NCBI RefSeq assembly: GCF_003573695.1
Contig: NC_039361.1
Span: forward strand, 101,682,279-101,746,278
Source: Papaver somniferum
Lineage: Eukaryota; Streptophyta; Magnoliopsida; Ranunculales; Papaveraceae
Direction: 5' to 3'
Length of the DNA: 64,000 nucleotides
Position 1 is the first letter of the stretch; each line of letters opens with the position of its first letter. A program made the position numbers and the translations under genes. The notes below the pieces were generated by a model. That model did no database searches and had not been told where the DNA came from. It saw only the letters and a program-made list of their open reading frames with translations. This document shows, piece by piece, positions 1 to 10,840 of the stretch.

Positions 1-236
1 AATAGTAATTTTTCTGGGTTCCTCCGGTACATTTCTGGGACGCTTCCGGTGCATTTCTGAGGTGCCTCCGGTACATTATCCTGGGGTGTAAAACACTACT
101 TTTCGAGCTCATTTCGCCGCAAAGGCTTATTTCTCTAAAAACATCTACAAAAACACAAAATAACACAATAAGTACTTAATCGAGTCTAACAATACAGAAC
201 ATTGAAAACAAAATAGACACATAAATGCGTCTATCA
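1..236 (-). repeat. 3' LTR of element A (partial)
   Basis: Reverse complement begins TGATAGACGCATTTATGTGT directly after the purine tract. It matches the outer end of the 5' LTR (5269-5504) with only scattered substitutions. The rest lies left of the window. Confidence 0.9.
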
Positions 237-253
237 AATACCCCCAAACTTAT
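237..253 (-). other. Polypurine tract of element A
   Basis: The minus strand reads AAGTTTGGGGGTATT immediately before the LTR start. Plus-strand DNA synthesis of LTR elements is primed at such tracts. The same tract abuts the LTR in copies C (about 33317-33333) and D (56755-56772). Confidence 0.85.
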
Positions 254-727
254 TATTTGCTAGTCCTCGAGCAAATTTATTCTAGAAAGGAAAATCATTT
301 GAACCCCTAGGTGGCCCTAGTGGCGGAGTGTTGTCTCCGGAGGGTTTACCAGAGGTATACCCACAAAACCTTTACTCCATACCCTATCTATCTACGCAAA
401 ACCTTGGAAAGCACTAAAGAACCTCCTTGGTTGGCATACAATTATTGACTCTAAGAGGAAGAACCCTGATGCGAAATTCCAATTGTTGTACACGAGTTTG
501 CACTCAAGCATACTAAAATTCATATAAGTGACAAAGCTCTACTAGGATAGTTTCAGGATGGACATCATACTCGGAGTCAGACTAATCACATGAAAAGATT
601 AAGAAGATGGAAAAAGAAAAACGTAGATGGTTGAAAAGCGAACGGTGTTTCCCATATCTGTCTGAAGGCCTCTGCCAAGATGAACCTAACCTAAATGACT
701 GAGATACCGGTCTGACTAATATTAACA

Positions 728-815
728 CACTGGCATATACAAGGGAAACAGTGGTTAATAATCCAAACTCTAGGTCAACACAACTGGCATATATAAGGGT
801 ACCAGTGGTCGACTT
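728..815 (-). repeat. Duplicated motif in the 3' untranslated region of element A
   Basis: Two copies of a segment of about 30 bases (near 731-760 and 783-812) containing CTGGCATATA followed by a CCAGTGGTCGA-like end. The same pair occurs in copy D (57300-57390) and, inverted with the element, in copy C (32755-32850). No coding sense is seen. Confidence 0.6.
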
Positions 816-1365
816 TATTAAACACACATTTATTTAAGAACTAAAAACATGATTGGACCTTGTGGACCGAAGCGCATGTTTCTTGTCAGCAGATTACATG
901 GTGATTCCCGTGGATCCTGCATTCCACGCTTGTTTAGGCGACGGAGACAGGGAGAACACACACATATTGATATCCAAGTGTTAGTATTTATTCCGATTGG
1001 TCTACTGGTCTGGTCTATTTTTTTTTTATTTTTTTTTTGAAAAGGTAACTCAGTCACTCTATTTCACCCTAGAAAAGGTAACAACTTGAATCGTGTGCCC
1101 CACCAAATCACTTGAAATAAAAGAAAACTAAAAATAGAAAGTGAAAAGGACTCGACGAGATACGGTGAAACTATCATGTTATTTCTAACACCTGAGCTCT
1201 GTGCTTTTATGAATAGACTCTTCTAGATGTTTCCATCTAATCAGATTGGTTCCTCAACTCATACAACCAACATGCTTCCATCCACTTAGATTAGTTAGTG
1301 CCTACCTCAATACGCATAAATTTCTAGGCTCTGAAGTTTATTTATTGCAACTAAAAAGTTTCTCC

Positions 1366-1405
1366 CATACCCCCAAACTTAAATCTAACATTGTCCTCAA
1401 TGTTG
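1366..1405 (-). other. Second polypurine-like module of element A
   Basis: The minus strand carries a GAGGACAATGTTAGA-like stretch followed by TTTAAGTTTGGGGGTA, a near copy of the terminal purine tract module. It lies about 1.1 kb upstream of the terminal tract and is conserved in copy D at 57818-57857. Athila-type elements often carry such a module after the coding region. A priming function here is inference. Confidence 0.6.
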
Positions 1406-1556
1406 TAAAGATGAAACTAAAAGCATGAACAAGGAGAAACTGTTACCATTTGAAGCGAAAGAGTTAAGGAAATATATTACCATGTTGCATGAGCATGGGA
1501 TACCTCCCAAGAACTGCTAAGTTTAAAGTCTTCAACCAGACTTAGAAAAGGATTGG

Positions 1557-2828
1557 TCAACTCGAACCATAAAGTAACAGTCGAAATAACTGTGGGTCTT
1601 CAAAACCAAATAGAGATGACCATAGGAAACTGCAGTGAACCAAGAAAATGGACAAGAATAACATGCCCTTACCTAGTTTCCTGATTAATATACCTATGTC
1701 CCATTGTGTTTCAGGTTCAGGTTCTATGAAAGGATCTTGATAGAATATTTTCATTGGATGCACTTCCTCATAGCTAAGATCCAACAGTTCAAGTTTAAAA
1801 GTCTGAAAAAACTCAATTAAAAATAGTAACAACCTGAATAACTGGGGATCCTTAAAGTCAATCAGATTTGACTTACACAGCTGACCACAAAGAGAGTGGT
1901 GGTCTTCCTTAAACAGATGTGTCGGCCCTAATCTCCTAAAGTAATTAGGTTTAGTCTCAAAACTTAATAATTGACACATCTGAAATTTATATGTTCCCAC
2001 AATTGGTAGAAAAGTTTTTGGTGGGAAAACAAAGTCAATCTTGGTATTATTGCCTGGGCTAACCTCATCAACCAGAGGATGGGTTTCTAACAGTTGAGAC
2101 TCGTGTTGAATATTATTAAGTTCGGGAAAACGAGTACGAAGATAGTCTTGTAAGATGGTTGAGGCATTGATGTCAAGTCCCACGTGAGGGATTTTTGTAA
2201 GAGTTAAAGAACATGGAGAATGATAATCACCCCCAAACTTAGAGTTTTCGGCGTCTCTAGGTAGACTGGTCATAATCTCCCTAATTTCTAGGTCATCAGA
2301 TTCCTGAAAGTGGGCGATTGATTTTTCTAAGTGAGGTTCATCGCCGCTAATCTCTACGAGTTAATCTAAGACTATTGTTTCTAAATCGTTTGACTCGAAA
2401 ACAGTACTCTCAAGATAAACTGGTTCCTCTAAATCATCATCGGTTTCGTAATCATCGTCTAAAACGGGGGTATTTCTAGTCAAATCCTCGTCCTTTTGAA
2501 TAGGTAAATAATTATTAAAATTATTTGGATTTGAACTAGAAATATCATTATAATCATCATCACCATCCTCCTCCTCATCATCATCACAATATAATTTTTG
2601 ATATTCACGAATTCTCAAGCTTTGTTCCCAACTACATGGTCTATGTTTATAATATTTCTCATAGATCGTTAGAGGTGATTCCTCAATAAAAGTTGGAGTA
2701 TCCATATATCGCTGCCCACGCATATATTCACCAAGAGTCATTTCCGAAGACGTCTCTTGATAACGAGAATTTCTAGACATATATTCTCGTAACGTCATCT
2801 CAGGTGGCGTCTCCTGAAAAGGATTCAT
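1557..2828 (-). pseudogene. Element-encoded protein of unknown function, acidic, with C-terminal hydrophobic segment
   Basis: One reading frame of 424 codons (stop included) runs from ATG at 2828 to 1557, broken by a single TAA (2361-2363, codon 156). I do not recognise the family. Residues about 81-94 are almost all Asp/Glu, and an Asn/Ser-rich stretch follows. The C-terminal half contains a block starting SKFGGDYHSP that is strongly conserved in copy D. Residues about 387-409 are hydrophobic enough to be a membrane segment and are also conserved in D. There are no zinc knuckles or polymerase motifs. The ATG was chosen because copy D also starts with Met-Asn-Pro and a splice-acceptor-like site lies just upstream. 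Its place between leader and 3' UTR resembles that of Athila env-like genes, but homology to them is not shown. Confidence 0.6.
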
Positions 2829-2845
2829 CACCGAGGAAACACAAA

Positions 2846-3427
2846 CTACAGAGGAATTATACACAATCACAAACAAGGCTGACTCGACCAAATCAAACCT
2901 ATAAATTCTAGCAAACAAAAAGCATGATGGCTCCACTTAGATTGTTTCTAGACCAGCTTCTATCTTTCGAAAGGGAATTCGTTGCAATTTGAGAAAACCC
3001 CTCTGGAATCAATCCGAGTCAAAGTAAGTTGAATAGAGACGAGGGAAGCTTAGTAGAGCTTTGATACCCAAGGACTCACCGCATTAGAAGGCGGCGCAGT
3101 CACGCATTGAACTCACAGAAACCATCATGAACTTTGAAGTGTGCTTAAAGAGCAACCAATATTTTTCGAACGAGTTTCCTATTAAGCTCGTTACCCTATA
3201 GGTCTCGTTCTAGACAAAATTTTAGGCTTAGGATCGGGTTTGGTTTCGTTTTCCTAAGGCGGGCAAGAAGAGAACGGTGATGAAATCCGAACCCTTATCT
3301 TCTATTGGCCAGGCCTTGCCCTTTACTAGGAATTTAAAACAGACGTATTCAAGTCCTCAGCATATATTCACCTTAAGGCAAACAGTAAACCCGCTTGCAG
3401 GAGATTCGCGGGTGTTTAGAAGTTTAC
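2846..3427 (-). other. Predicted leader intron of element A
   Basis: On the minus strand a donor GAG|GTAAAC at 3427 and an acceptor CTCTGTAG ending at 2846 frame 582 bases directly upstream of the ORF start. Copies C (37111-37741) and D (62173-62287) have donor and acceptor at matching positions. Conservation of the sites while the intron length varies supports splicing. It is a prediction only. Confidence 0.5.
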
Positions 3428-3545
3428 CTCCCATACCAGACGGGCGAAGAACCGCTGTAGTCGACTCGGGCCACTGACTCCGGTGTCAGTGTGCGAACCC
3501 GAGGGGCCGAGAAGATATAGTAATCGTCGTCCTTCCTTGCAAACA
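3428..3545 (-). other. Conserved GC-rich leader box of element A
   Basis: A roughly 110-base stretch, GC-rich against AT-rich surroundings, ends at the donor site. It contains CTCGGCCCCTCGGGTTCG-like and GAGTCGACT motifs. It is the best conserved noncoding part among copies A, C (about 37014-37110) and D (62288-62405). Packaging, dimerisation or translation control are possible roles, none demonstrated. Confidence 0.6.
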
Positions 3546-3936
3546 TTTTGTATTTATTTTATTTTTTTAATTTATAACCCTTCCGTAGGGTTTTAAAAAT
3601 AATGTCCAATGTTCAATGTCCGGAAAAAAAAATGTCCAAAAATAAAAGATTACAAAAATAAAAACTTTAATTACAGTTTCCAAAAAAAAAAATTAATAAA
3701 AAAAATATCTAAAAAATAATAATAAAAAAAAGTCCTTCGTCTTCTTTCCGTTCTTTTTGCTTTAAGCTTTGCTCCTAGTCTTTATGAAATCGCCAAAAAT
3801 CTTTGACAACTTCTTCTTCTTCTTTTTCTTTTCGATCCAAGCCTCAAAACCTGTATCACATAGACAAATACCCAAAGAACGTAAAAAAGAACAAAGAAAA
3901 ATAAATCTAAGAAAAAAAATTCTACCTAAATCCAAT

Positions 3937-3954
3937 TCCGCGTCGGCGGCGCCA
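3937..3954 (-). other. Primer-binding site of element A (tRNA-Asp type)
   Basis: The minus strand reads TGGCGCCGCCGACGCGGA next to the LTR end. TGGCGCCG followed by a CCGG-like run is the tRNA-Asp complement used by Athila-type elements. Several bases of the second half differ. Confidence 0.75.
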
Positions 3955-5504
3955 AAATTATTAAAGATTTTTCGTGGTTGTAGTAATGAGGTTCAAACTC
4001 TCGGACTTGTGAAGGATAATTTTTTAAACTTAATAAAAAAGATAAATATATACAATAAAAATATTAACACTGGTGCGAGAAACTGGGACTAAAGATTCGG
4101 CCATTTTTCATTTTCAAGTGGTTCATAATTTAATTCTAGGCGATTATAGTTCAAAACAAAACAAATATTAACTCTATCCTTTGCCAAAGTAGATTCTATA
4201 AAATATTACTTGTATTTTATGAGCATGGCGCATCAAGAATCCCTAGGACTAAGCATACTCCATCAAATGAAATCACAAGTAATTAATTTAAAATCTTAAT
4301 TCATTTAAAATTAGTGCAAAAAGTAAATAAAAGAATTAATGAAATTACCACATGGATGAAATTCGACCTCCTCCGTCGTCCCAGTGTTGGGTTTTAGCTC
4401 ATCATGATAAAAACACGCTCAAAATATTTATTTATTGCTCAAATAGTGTTTACAATGAAGAGAAGAAGAGAAAATGGTGTAAAACTGTAATATGCGACCC
4501 ACAGAAGGCGTCACAGAATGAACGATAAAAGACAAGTGCTGCTGCTGTTTAGACTGCACTGCGACCCACGGCTGTGCGTCTTAGACATTGTTGATAAACG
4601 ACTGTCCTCGCGAGTCCGTTCTTCGTGTTCTTGGTGTTCTTCATCAGCAGCAGCAGCAGCAACAGAGTTTCATCAACTCTTGATTTCTGCTTCTCTGGAC
4701 CTCCTCTCGACACCCCCTCTGCTCAACCCCAGCAACCTATTTATATCCAACAAACCCATCGAATCTCGCTCATTCACTCCATATAATTCTCCATTACTCG
4801 GAAAATATTTTTTTTCCATTTTCTTCACTGTCAGCCGAGATATGATCTTCTCCATCCCCTCTGCCTGCGCATATGAGCTGTAATACTTCCATAGTTGCAT
4901 AAACACTTAAGAAGATCAGATATCTTCCCCATTTAGTCCAAAAAACTTCCCAAAAATTCCTCTCACAGAGAACTCGAGCGTATCTTCCCTGTTTAACTCT
5001 CGATTGAAAGTCAGCGGATTCTAGACAAATTTAACTCATTCCAACGCTTAGAATAATCTTGTTATACTCAATAGATATGACCCAATTAATTCCAGCCATT
5101 TAGTATCTCCACAAATCCATCGAAAATCAATTTGAAAATCTGCCAAGGAGAGAATATATTTTCCCGCCAAAAATGAAATTTGAATTATGAGAAGAAAAGT
5201 GTCCTCCCCCTAATCCTGTACAGGTGTCCCTTTAGTAATTGGGGTGGAAATAGTAATTTTGGGGTAGAAATAGTAATTTTTCTGGGTTCCTCGGGTACAT
5301 TTCTGGGACGCTTCCGGTGTATTTCTGAGGTGCCTCCGGTACATTATCCTGGGGTGTAAAACACTACTTTTCGAGCTCATTTCGCCGCAAAGGCTTATTT
5401 CTCTAAAAACATCTACAAAAAAACAAAATAACACAATAAGTACTTAATCGAGTCTAACAATACAGAACATTTAGAACAAAATAGACACATAAATGCGTCT
5501 ATCA
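3955..5504 (-). repeat. 5' LTR of element A
   Basis: Starts TGATAGACGC at 5504 on the minus strand. The inner end near 3955-3961 lacks a clean CA and was set by the primer-binding site. The family relationship to 15174-16824, 33334-35009, 54922-56754 and 62730 onwards is clear from the outer end and from the final 300 bases. ORFs inside it are not genes. Confidence 0.8.
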
Positions 5505-5641
5505 TCACTACCAGAAGAAATTCTTATCATAGAAATCGAAATAATAACAGATCTCCACGCAACAAAAACAACAATAACAACAACAGTAATACTTCAATTA
5601 GAAATAACAATATCAATACAGTTAATCATCCTGCAACAACA

Positions 5642-6600
5642 ATGTCGTCTTCCGCTTGTACTTCTTCTTCTTCACTTCCTTTTACAAATATTACAAACTT
5701 TGTGTCTATAAAATTGGATGGATCCAATTATTTGTTATGGCGTGACCAGTTTGAGGGTATTTTGATATCTACTGATCTTTTTTACTGGTGAGATAATTGA
5801 ACCACCACAAAGATTAGTTGTTGATGGAACAGAGGTTACAAACCCAAAATGGCTTTATTAGAGAAAATTAGATCGGTTTGTCTCTACATGTCTTAAAGCA
5901 ACCTTTACTGAAACTGTGAGTGGTGATGTACTAGGTCTTACAACATCCAAAGCTATTTTGGAATATCTTGCCACTAGATTTAGAACCTATTTTCTTGCTA
6001 AGAAAAATATGCTTAGAACCCAGTTACATGGAATTAAGAAGGGAAATCAATCTATTGTAGTTTATCTTCAAAATATTAAAGCTATTGTTGATTCTTTGGC
6101 AGCTATTGGAGAAAAGGTTAATGATGGAGATTTACTCATGTTTGTGTTAAATGGGTTGGGCAATGATTATGATATGTTTGTTATTTCTTCACAAAATAGA
6201 AAAATACTTTACTTTTTTGGTGAATTGAAAGCCAAACTCCTTTCTCATGAACAATTTTTAGCTGAAAGACATCATCAAGCTACCAATGTTTATGATGAAC
6301 AAAATTCATCTGCTTTGTATGCAAGAAATGGCTCCACTAGTTTTAATGGTAATAATAGAAAGAATGGTGGTAACAACAGAATGGGTAATGGCAGTAGTTA
6401 CAAAAACAGTCAATATCAATGGTTCCAGCTCAACTTCTACTAATGGATCTAATGCAAATTATGACAGAAGGCCTTATGTGGATTATTCAAAATTGTATTG
6501 TCAAATTTGTAAGAAGAATGGTCATATTGCAACTAGGTGCTTCTTTAGATATCATCCACCTACAACTGAGAATTCAAGTGGTGCTAATACATCTGGTTAT
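5642..6600 (+). pseudogene. copia gag (UBN2-type) pseudogene
   Basis: A gag N-terminal motif SIKLDGSNYLLWRDQF lies after the Met codon at 5642. The frame breaks near 5790 (a TGA and frameshift). The UBN2-type core is open from 5916 to 6443, with a typical LHGIKKGNQSIVVYLQ stretch and a leucine-rich end. Another frameshift near 6400 leads to a zinc knuckle at about 6496-6540, Cys-x2-Cys-x4-His-x4-Cys, which binds RNA in functional gag proteins. In an intact element this product forms the virus-like particle. Here at least two frameshifts prevent that. The Asn-rich coding upstream of 5642 is probably part of the same gag. Confidence 0.8.
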
Positions 6601-6699
6601 AGAGCTCAAGCAAATTTTGTTACTTCTAATTCTCAAGCAACTTATTCAGCTGATCCAACTGATCCTCCTAGTTCTACTCAGTATGCTTTTACTAGTTTG

Positions 6700-9208
6700 A
6701 ATGTTCATGATGATCTTTCTTCTTCCAACACTGTATGGGTCTCTGATAGTGGTGCTTCTACACATATGAACTGAGATAGGAATTTGCTACATAATACTTA
6801 TAACTACAAAGGCAAGGATGTTGTTATGATTGTAAATGGTAAGACTCTATCCATTTCAATTATTGGTAATGCTAAGTTACATACTCCAAAAACTAGCTTT
6901 AGACTTGATAATGTTTTACATGTGCCATACATGAAACATAATTTGCGATCAGTTGCTAAGTTTACCAAAGATAATGCTTGTTATATAACTTTTGATCCAT
7001 TAGGCTATGAAATTAGAGATCTACAGAGTCATACTCTATTAGCAAAGGGTCAGATGGTTAATAATATATATCCAATTTCATCCACTATGTTGCAGTATGT
7101 ATTTTCTTCTCTTGTTGCTCTGTCTCAAGTTTGGCATTGTAGATTAGGTCACCCTTCTTCAAAAATAGTTCAACAACTTCACAATCATAAAAACATTATT
7201 GTTAAGTCTTCTAATTATCACCATCTTTGTCAGCCTTTTCAGTTAGAAAAAATTAAAGGACTTCCTTATTCACTATCTCCATCTCATGCTTCATCTCCAC
7301 TTGCACTCATTCATTGTAATGAGTGGGGTCCTTCTCCTGTTCCTTCTCTAGCAGGATATAGATATTACATTATCTTTATTGATGATTTTAGCAGATTTCA
7401 TTGGATTTATCCAATGCAACTTAAAAGTGAAGCTTTACATTGCTTTAAGCATTTTAAAAGTTTAACTGAAAATTTCTTTCAGACAAAGATTTTAGATTTT
7501 AAAACTGATGGTGCTAGTGAGTTAGTAAGGGGTCAGTTCAAAGGTTTTCTAGATTCTTCTGGTATTCAAGTGAGAATTTTTTGTCCTAAGACTCCTCAAC
7601 AAAATGGTCCTGTTGAAAGGAAACATAGACATATTGTAGAAATGGGTAATAAATTGCTTTTTAATGCTTCTTGTCCTAAAGATTACTGGTATGATGCCTT
7701 CTAAGCAGCTACATATCTCATTAATAGAACTCCAACACCTATTCTTCATAGGAAATCTCCATTTCAAGTTTTACACAATGAGCTTCCTGATTATTCTTTT
7801 TTAAGAGTGTTTGGTTGTGTATGTTATCCATTCTTAGGTCATTCTAGAATTGATAAACTATCTCCAAAATCTATAAAATGCATTTTTCTTGGATATAGTG
7901 TTTTACATAAGGGATACAAATGTTACAATACTCTTACAAAAAGAACATATGTTTCCAGGCATGTTGTTTTCTCTGAAACAGAGTCTTATTTTTCTTCTTC
8001 ACAAGATATCATTTCTTCTTATTCTGATTCTCTTATTATTGAGGATATTTCATTACCTTCTTCAGTTCAACTTCCATCTACTAGAGCTGTTACTAGGTCT
8101 CAAAGAGGTATTGTTAAAACCAAAGAATTTCCTGATCATGTTTCTTTTAGTTCTGTGAAATATCCTCTTCCATATGCTTTTGCTTCCTTTCTCAATATTC
8201 CATCTGAACCAAAAAGTTTTAAAGAAGCAATTCAGATTCCAGACTGGCAAGATTCAATGAAAGATGAACATGGTGCTTTGCAGAGAAATGATACATGGGA
8301 TTTGGTAGATCCTGAACCTCATATGAATATTTTAGGTTGTAAATGGGTTTATAGAGTAAAGTTGAAATCATATGGAACGGTAGATAGATGTAAATCAAGA
8401 TTAGTAGCTCAAGGGTTTAACCAACAAGATGGAATAGACTATGGAGAGACTTTTAGTCCTGTTGTTAAGTATACAACAGTTAGAATAGTTTTTTGTGTTG
8501 ATGTTACAAGAGGATGGTCAATAAAGCAACTTGATGTGTCTAATGCTTTTTTACATAGGGATTTGACTGAAAATGTTTACATGAAACAGCCACCAGGTTT
8601 TGTTAGTAAAGAATTTCCTAATAAAGTGTGTCATCTGAAAAAGAGTTTGTATGGTTTAAAGCAGGCTCCAAGGGATTGGTTTCAAAAATTCAGTTATTCA
8701 TTGTTGGCTTATGGTTTTGTTAGAGAAATTTCAGATTTTTCAATGTTTGTCTATGTTGCTGGTTCACAAATGATGGTGCTTCTTTTATAGGTTGATGATA
8801 TCCTTTTAACTGGTACTTCTGATGCTTTGCTTGATCATCTAGTTCAATTTTTGAGTTCTAAGTTTGCAATGAAACAGTTAGGGGATATAAATTATTTTTG
8901 GGAATAGAAGCTCACAGAACTTCAAGTGATATTTTTTTAACACAAAAGAAGTATACAATTGAATTGCTTAATAAGGCTAATATGACAGAGTGTAGTCCTT
9001 GTAATACTCCAGTGGCTAAAGGACCAAGAGTGTCTATTAATGATGGTACTCCTTTATCATATGTCAGCTTATAGAACCATTGTTGGTATGATGTGTCAGA
9101 TGTGGTTTCTTAAATATACAGCATATTGCTTCAGAAAATCAGTTGGCAGACTTGTTTACAAAAGGGTTATGTGCTCCAACTTTTACTTCTCTGCTGCATC
9201 AGTTGCTT
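6700..9208 (+). pseudogene. copia pol pseudogene (protease, integrase, reverse transcriptase)
   Basis: The protease motif DSGASTHM (about 6748-6771) is followed at once by TGA. The pre-integrase block WHCRLGHPSS lies near 7132. In the integrase the first catalytic Asp is Asn (CNEWGP, about 7315), the second Asp is kept in FKTDGAS, and Glu is kept in PVERKHR. A TAA at 7702-7704 precedes AATYLINRTP. The reverse transcriptase runs from WKWVYRVK-like sequence near 8340 through SLYGLKQAP. The Tyr of the YVDD box is a TAG stop (8788-8790), followed by VDDILLTG. A further stop and frameshift come at 8900-8940. RNase H is reduced to its end, with SENQLADLFTKGL near 9130-9168. The gene cannot encode a working polyprotein. 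Confidence 0.9.
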
Positions 9209-9424
9209 AGTTCTTCTACTTCAGTCATCTCTGACATTGGTTCTTCTACTTCTATAACAAGTACTTCTTCAACTCAGTTTGTCAATACTTTTACAAGCTT
9301 AGTCACTGGTTTAACTGCTTCTGCTTCTTTACATCACTTGACAGTTCCTAGACATGTTTCTTTCTCTGTTCCTTAGTTTTTTTTTGTTTTTCCTTTTCAA
9401 ACTGATGTTTGTTACCATTATCAG

Positions 9425-9434
9425 TTTGAGGGGG
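9425..9434 (+). other. Polypurine tract of the copia element
   Basis: TTTGAGGGGG, typical of copia elements, directly precedes the LTR. The bases that should start the LTR (TG) read TA here. Confidence 0.75.
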
Positions 9435-9435
9435 T

Positions 9436-9675
9436 CTAATAGGAATGTTAGTAAGCTCCAGTCATGTCATCCTTGACTTGACTGTCATTGGTTATTAAGT
9501 CAGATTCTGTGTCATGTCTGAATAAGACAGCTGTAATAATTGTCTCTATTAAATGTGTCTGAATAAGTCCTGTATTGGTTAATGTTTTCTTTTATCAGAA
9601 ATACAATTTCTCTTTCTCTTTATCTCTGCAACAATTCTTGCTTTCTTGATTATCATGAGAACTCTATAATTCTCA
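9436..9675 (+). repeat. 3' LTR of the copia element
   Basis: About 240 AT-rich bases between the purine tract and the resumed PIF transposase. It ends ...TTCTCA. The short length suits the Ale/Retrofit group. The 5' partner is outside the window, so limits come only from context. Confidence 0.65.
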
Positions 9676-10563
9676 TACTCTGTTACGGGGTACCAGCGGA
9701 TTCCACGGATGATTATATCCGTATTGGGAAAACAACGGCCTTTAGGTATCTCAAAACAATAGTTGAGCATTTTGGTCCAACCTTTTTAAGAAAGCATACT
9801 CAGGAAGATGTTCAAAGAATAACTGCAGAAAACACCGAGATGGATTTCCAGGAATGCTAGGTAGTCTTAACTGCATGCACTGGACGTGGCATGCTTGTCC
9901 GGTTGAATGGGAAGGCCAATATAAAGGTTATTGTCCAAAACCAACTGTAATTTTGGAAGCTTCAGCTACTTATGATTGTTGGTATTGGCATGCCATTTTT
10001 GGACTCCCGGGTTCAAATAACGATCTTAACGTTTTATATAAGTCACCATTGTTTGAAGATCTTAAGAATGGGACCGCGCCGCACTGCAATTTCACCATCA
10101 ACGGTCATCAGTACACTCAGGGTTATTATCTAGCAGACGGAATCTATTCAGAATGGTCAACTATGGTTTAAGCTTATAAACAAACAGGTTTTGGACCGAC
10201 GACTTCGAAGGACATGAAGTACTTTAACACCCAACAAATAAAATGCAGAAAGGATGTTGAACGTGCTTTTGGCATACTGAAAAGGAAGTTTGCCATCATA
10301 GCTGGTCCGACACTCTTTTTTGATATTCAAGAAATGAACAAAATTATGCTGACTTGTATTATTCTTCATAACTTGGTCATTGAAGAAACCAGACGTGACC
10401 TAACCTGGACTAGTTTTCCAAATGAAGATTTGAGGCCGAATCTTGTGGTAGAGCATGGGCATCCGGCAAGAGAATATAGACTTGCCATTGATAAACTCCA
10501 AAACCGGGGAATTTATGGACAACTAAGACAAGATTTAACTAAGCACCTATGGGATTTAAAATG
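9676..10563 (+). pseudogene. PIF/Harbinger transposase (plant transposon protein family) pseudogene
   Basis: The translation matches the plant PIF/Harbinger DDE transposase family throughout: YGVPADSTDDYIRIG near the start, GMLGSLNCMHW, GLPGSNNDLNVL, YYLADGIYSEW, RKDVERAFGILK and IILHNLVIE. Such enzymes cut and paste elements with TTA target sites. The first catalytic Asp (usually SIDCMHW) is Asn. The second Asp (NNDLN) and the Glu (DVERAF) are present. A one-base frameshift near 9838 and a TAA at 10169-10171 break the frame. The N-terminal part is missing because a copia element is inserted at 9675/9676. The convergent ORF1 at 10841-11750 belongs to the same transposon. Confidence 0.9.
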
Positions 10564-10840
10564 AGCAAGAGACGATGCGTGGGGGCGAGGGAGAGGCAGA
10601 GGGAGATAGATCTTAGTGTTTTTTATTTTAATTAATATGTTTTTTAATTTAAAGTTGTTTGTTTAAACGACTACACTTAAAATTGAAATAAAGGTAATTA
10701 TATTAAAAGTAATTTTAAAAAAACAAGTACAATTAAACTAAATTTAACTGAGAGAGACTGAATTCTTCTTCGTCTTCTTCCACATTCACATGCTGGCCAG
10801 TTTGTTCGGCCGCGACTTGTTGTTGTTCGACCGCATCCAT

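Larger units (their letters stand above)
1..5504 (-). mobile_element. Athila-like non-autonomous LTR retrotransposon, copy A (3' LTR cut by window edge)
   Basis: Read on the minus strand, the element starts with a 5' LTR (from 5504), followed by a primer-binding site near 3945, a GC-rich leader, one conserved ORF, a long 3' untranslated stretch, a purine tract next to 237 and the start of the 3' LTR (236 downwards). The visible 236 bases of the 3' LTR align base for base with 5269-5504, with about five differences by eye, so the insertion looks fairly young. No gag, protease, reverse transcriptase or integrase is visible in the 3.7-kb interior, so it must depend on a helper. It lies inside a copia element whose sequence resumes at 5505. 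The target duplication cannot be checked because the other end is outside the window. Lineage is inferred from the PBS, the purine-tract module and the gag of relative C. Confidence 0.85.
5505..9675 (+). mobile_element. Ty1/copia retrotransposon (Ale-like), 5' part displaced by element A
   Basis: Gag, protease, integrase and reverse transcriptase follow in copia order on the plus strand, then a purine tract (9425-9434) and a short LTR of about 240 bases ending at 9675. The 5' LTR and gag start lie left of element A, outside the window. The next five bases, TACTC (9676-9680), fit a target duplication inside the PIF transposase gene, but the other side is not visible. The RNase H region is mostly deleted (about 9065-9115). 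Confidence 0.85.

Noticed and set aside
4518..4883. 121-codon ORF with Ser/Ala runs
   Set aside because: Lies in the LTR of element A over a CAG repeat; not preserved in the other LTR copies.
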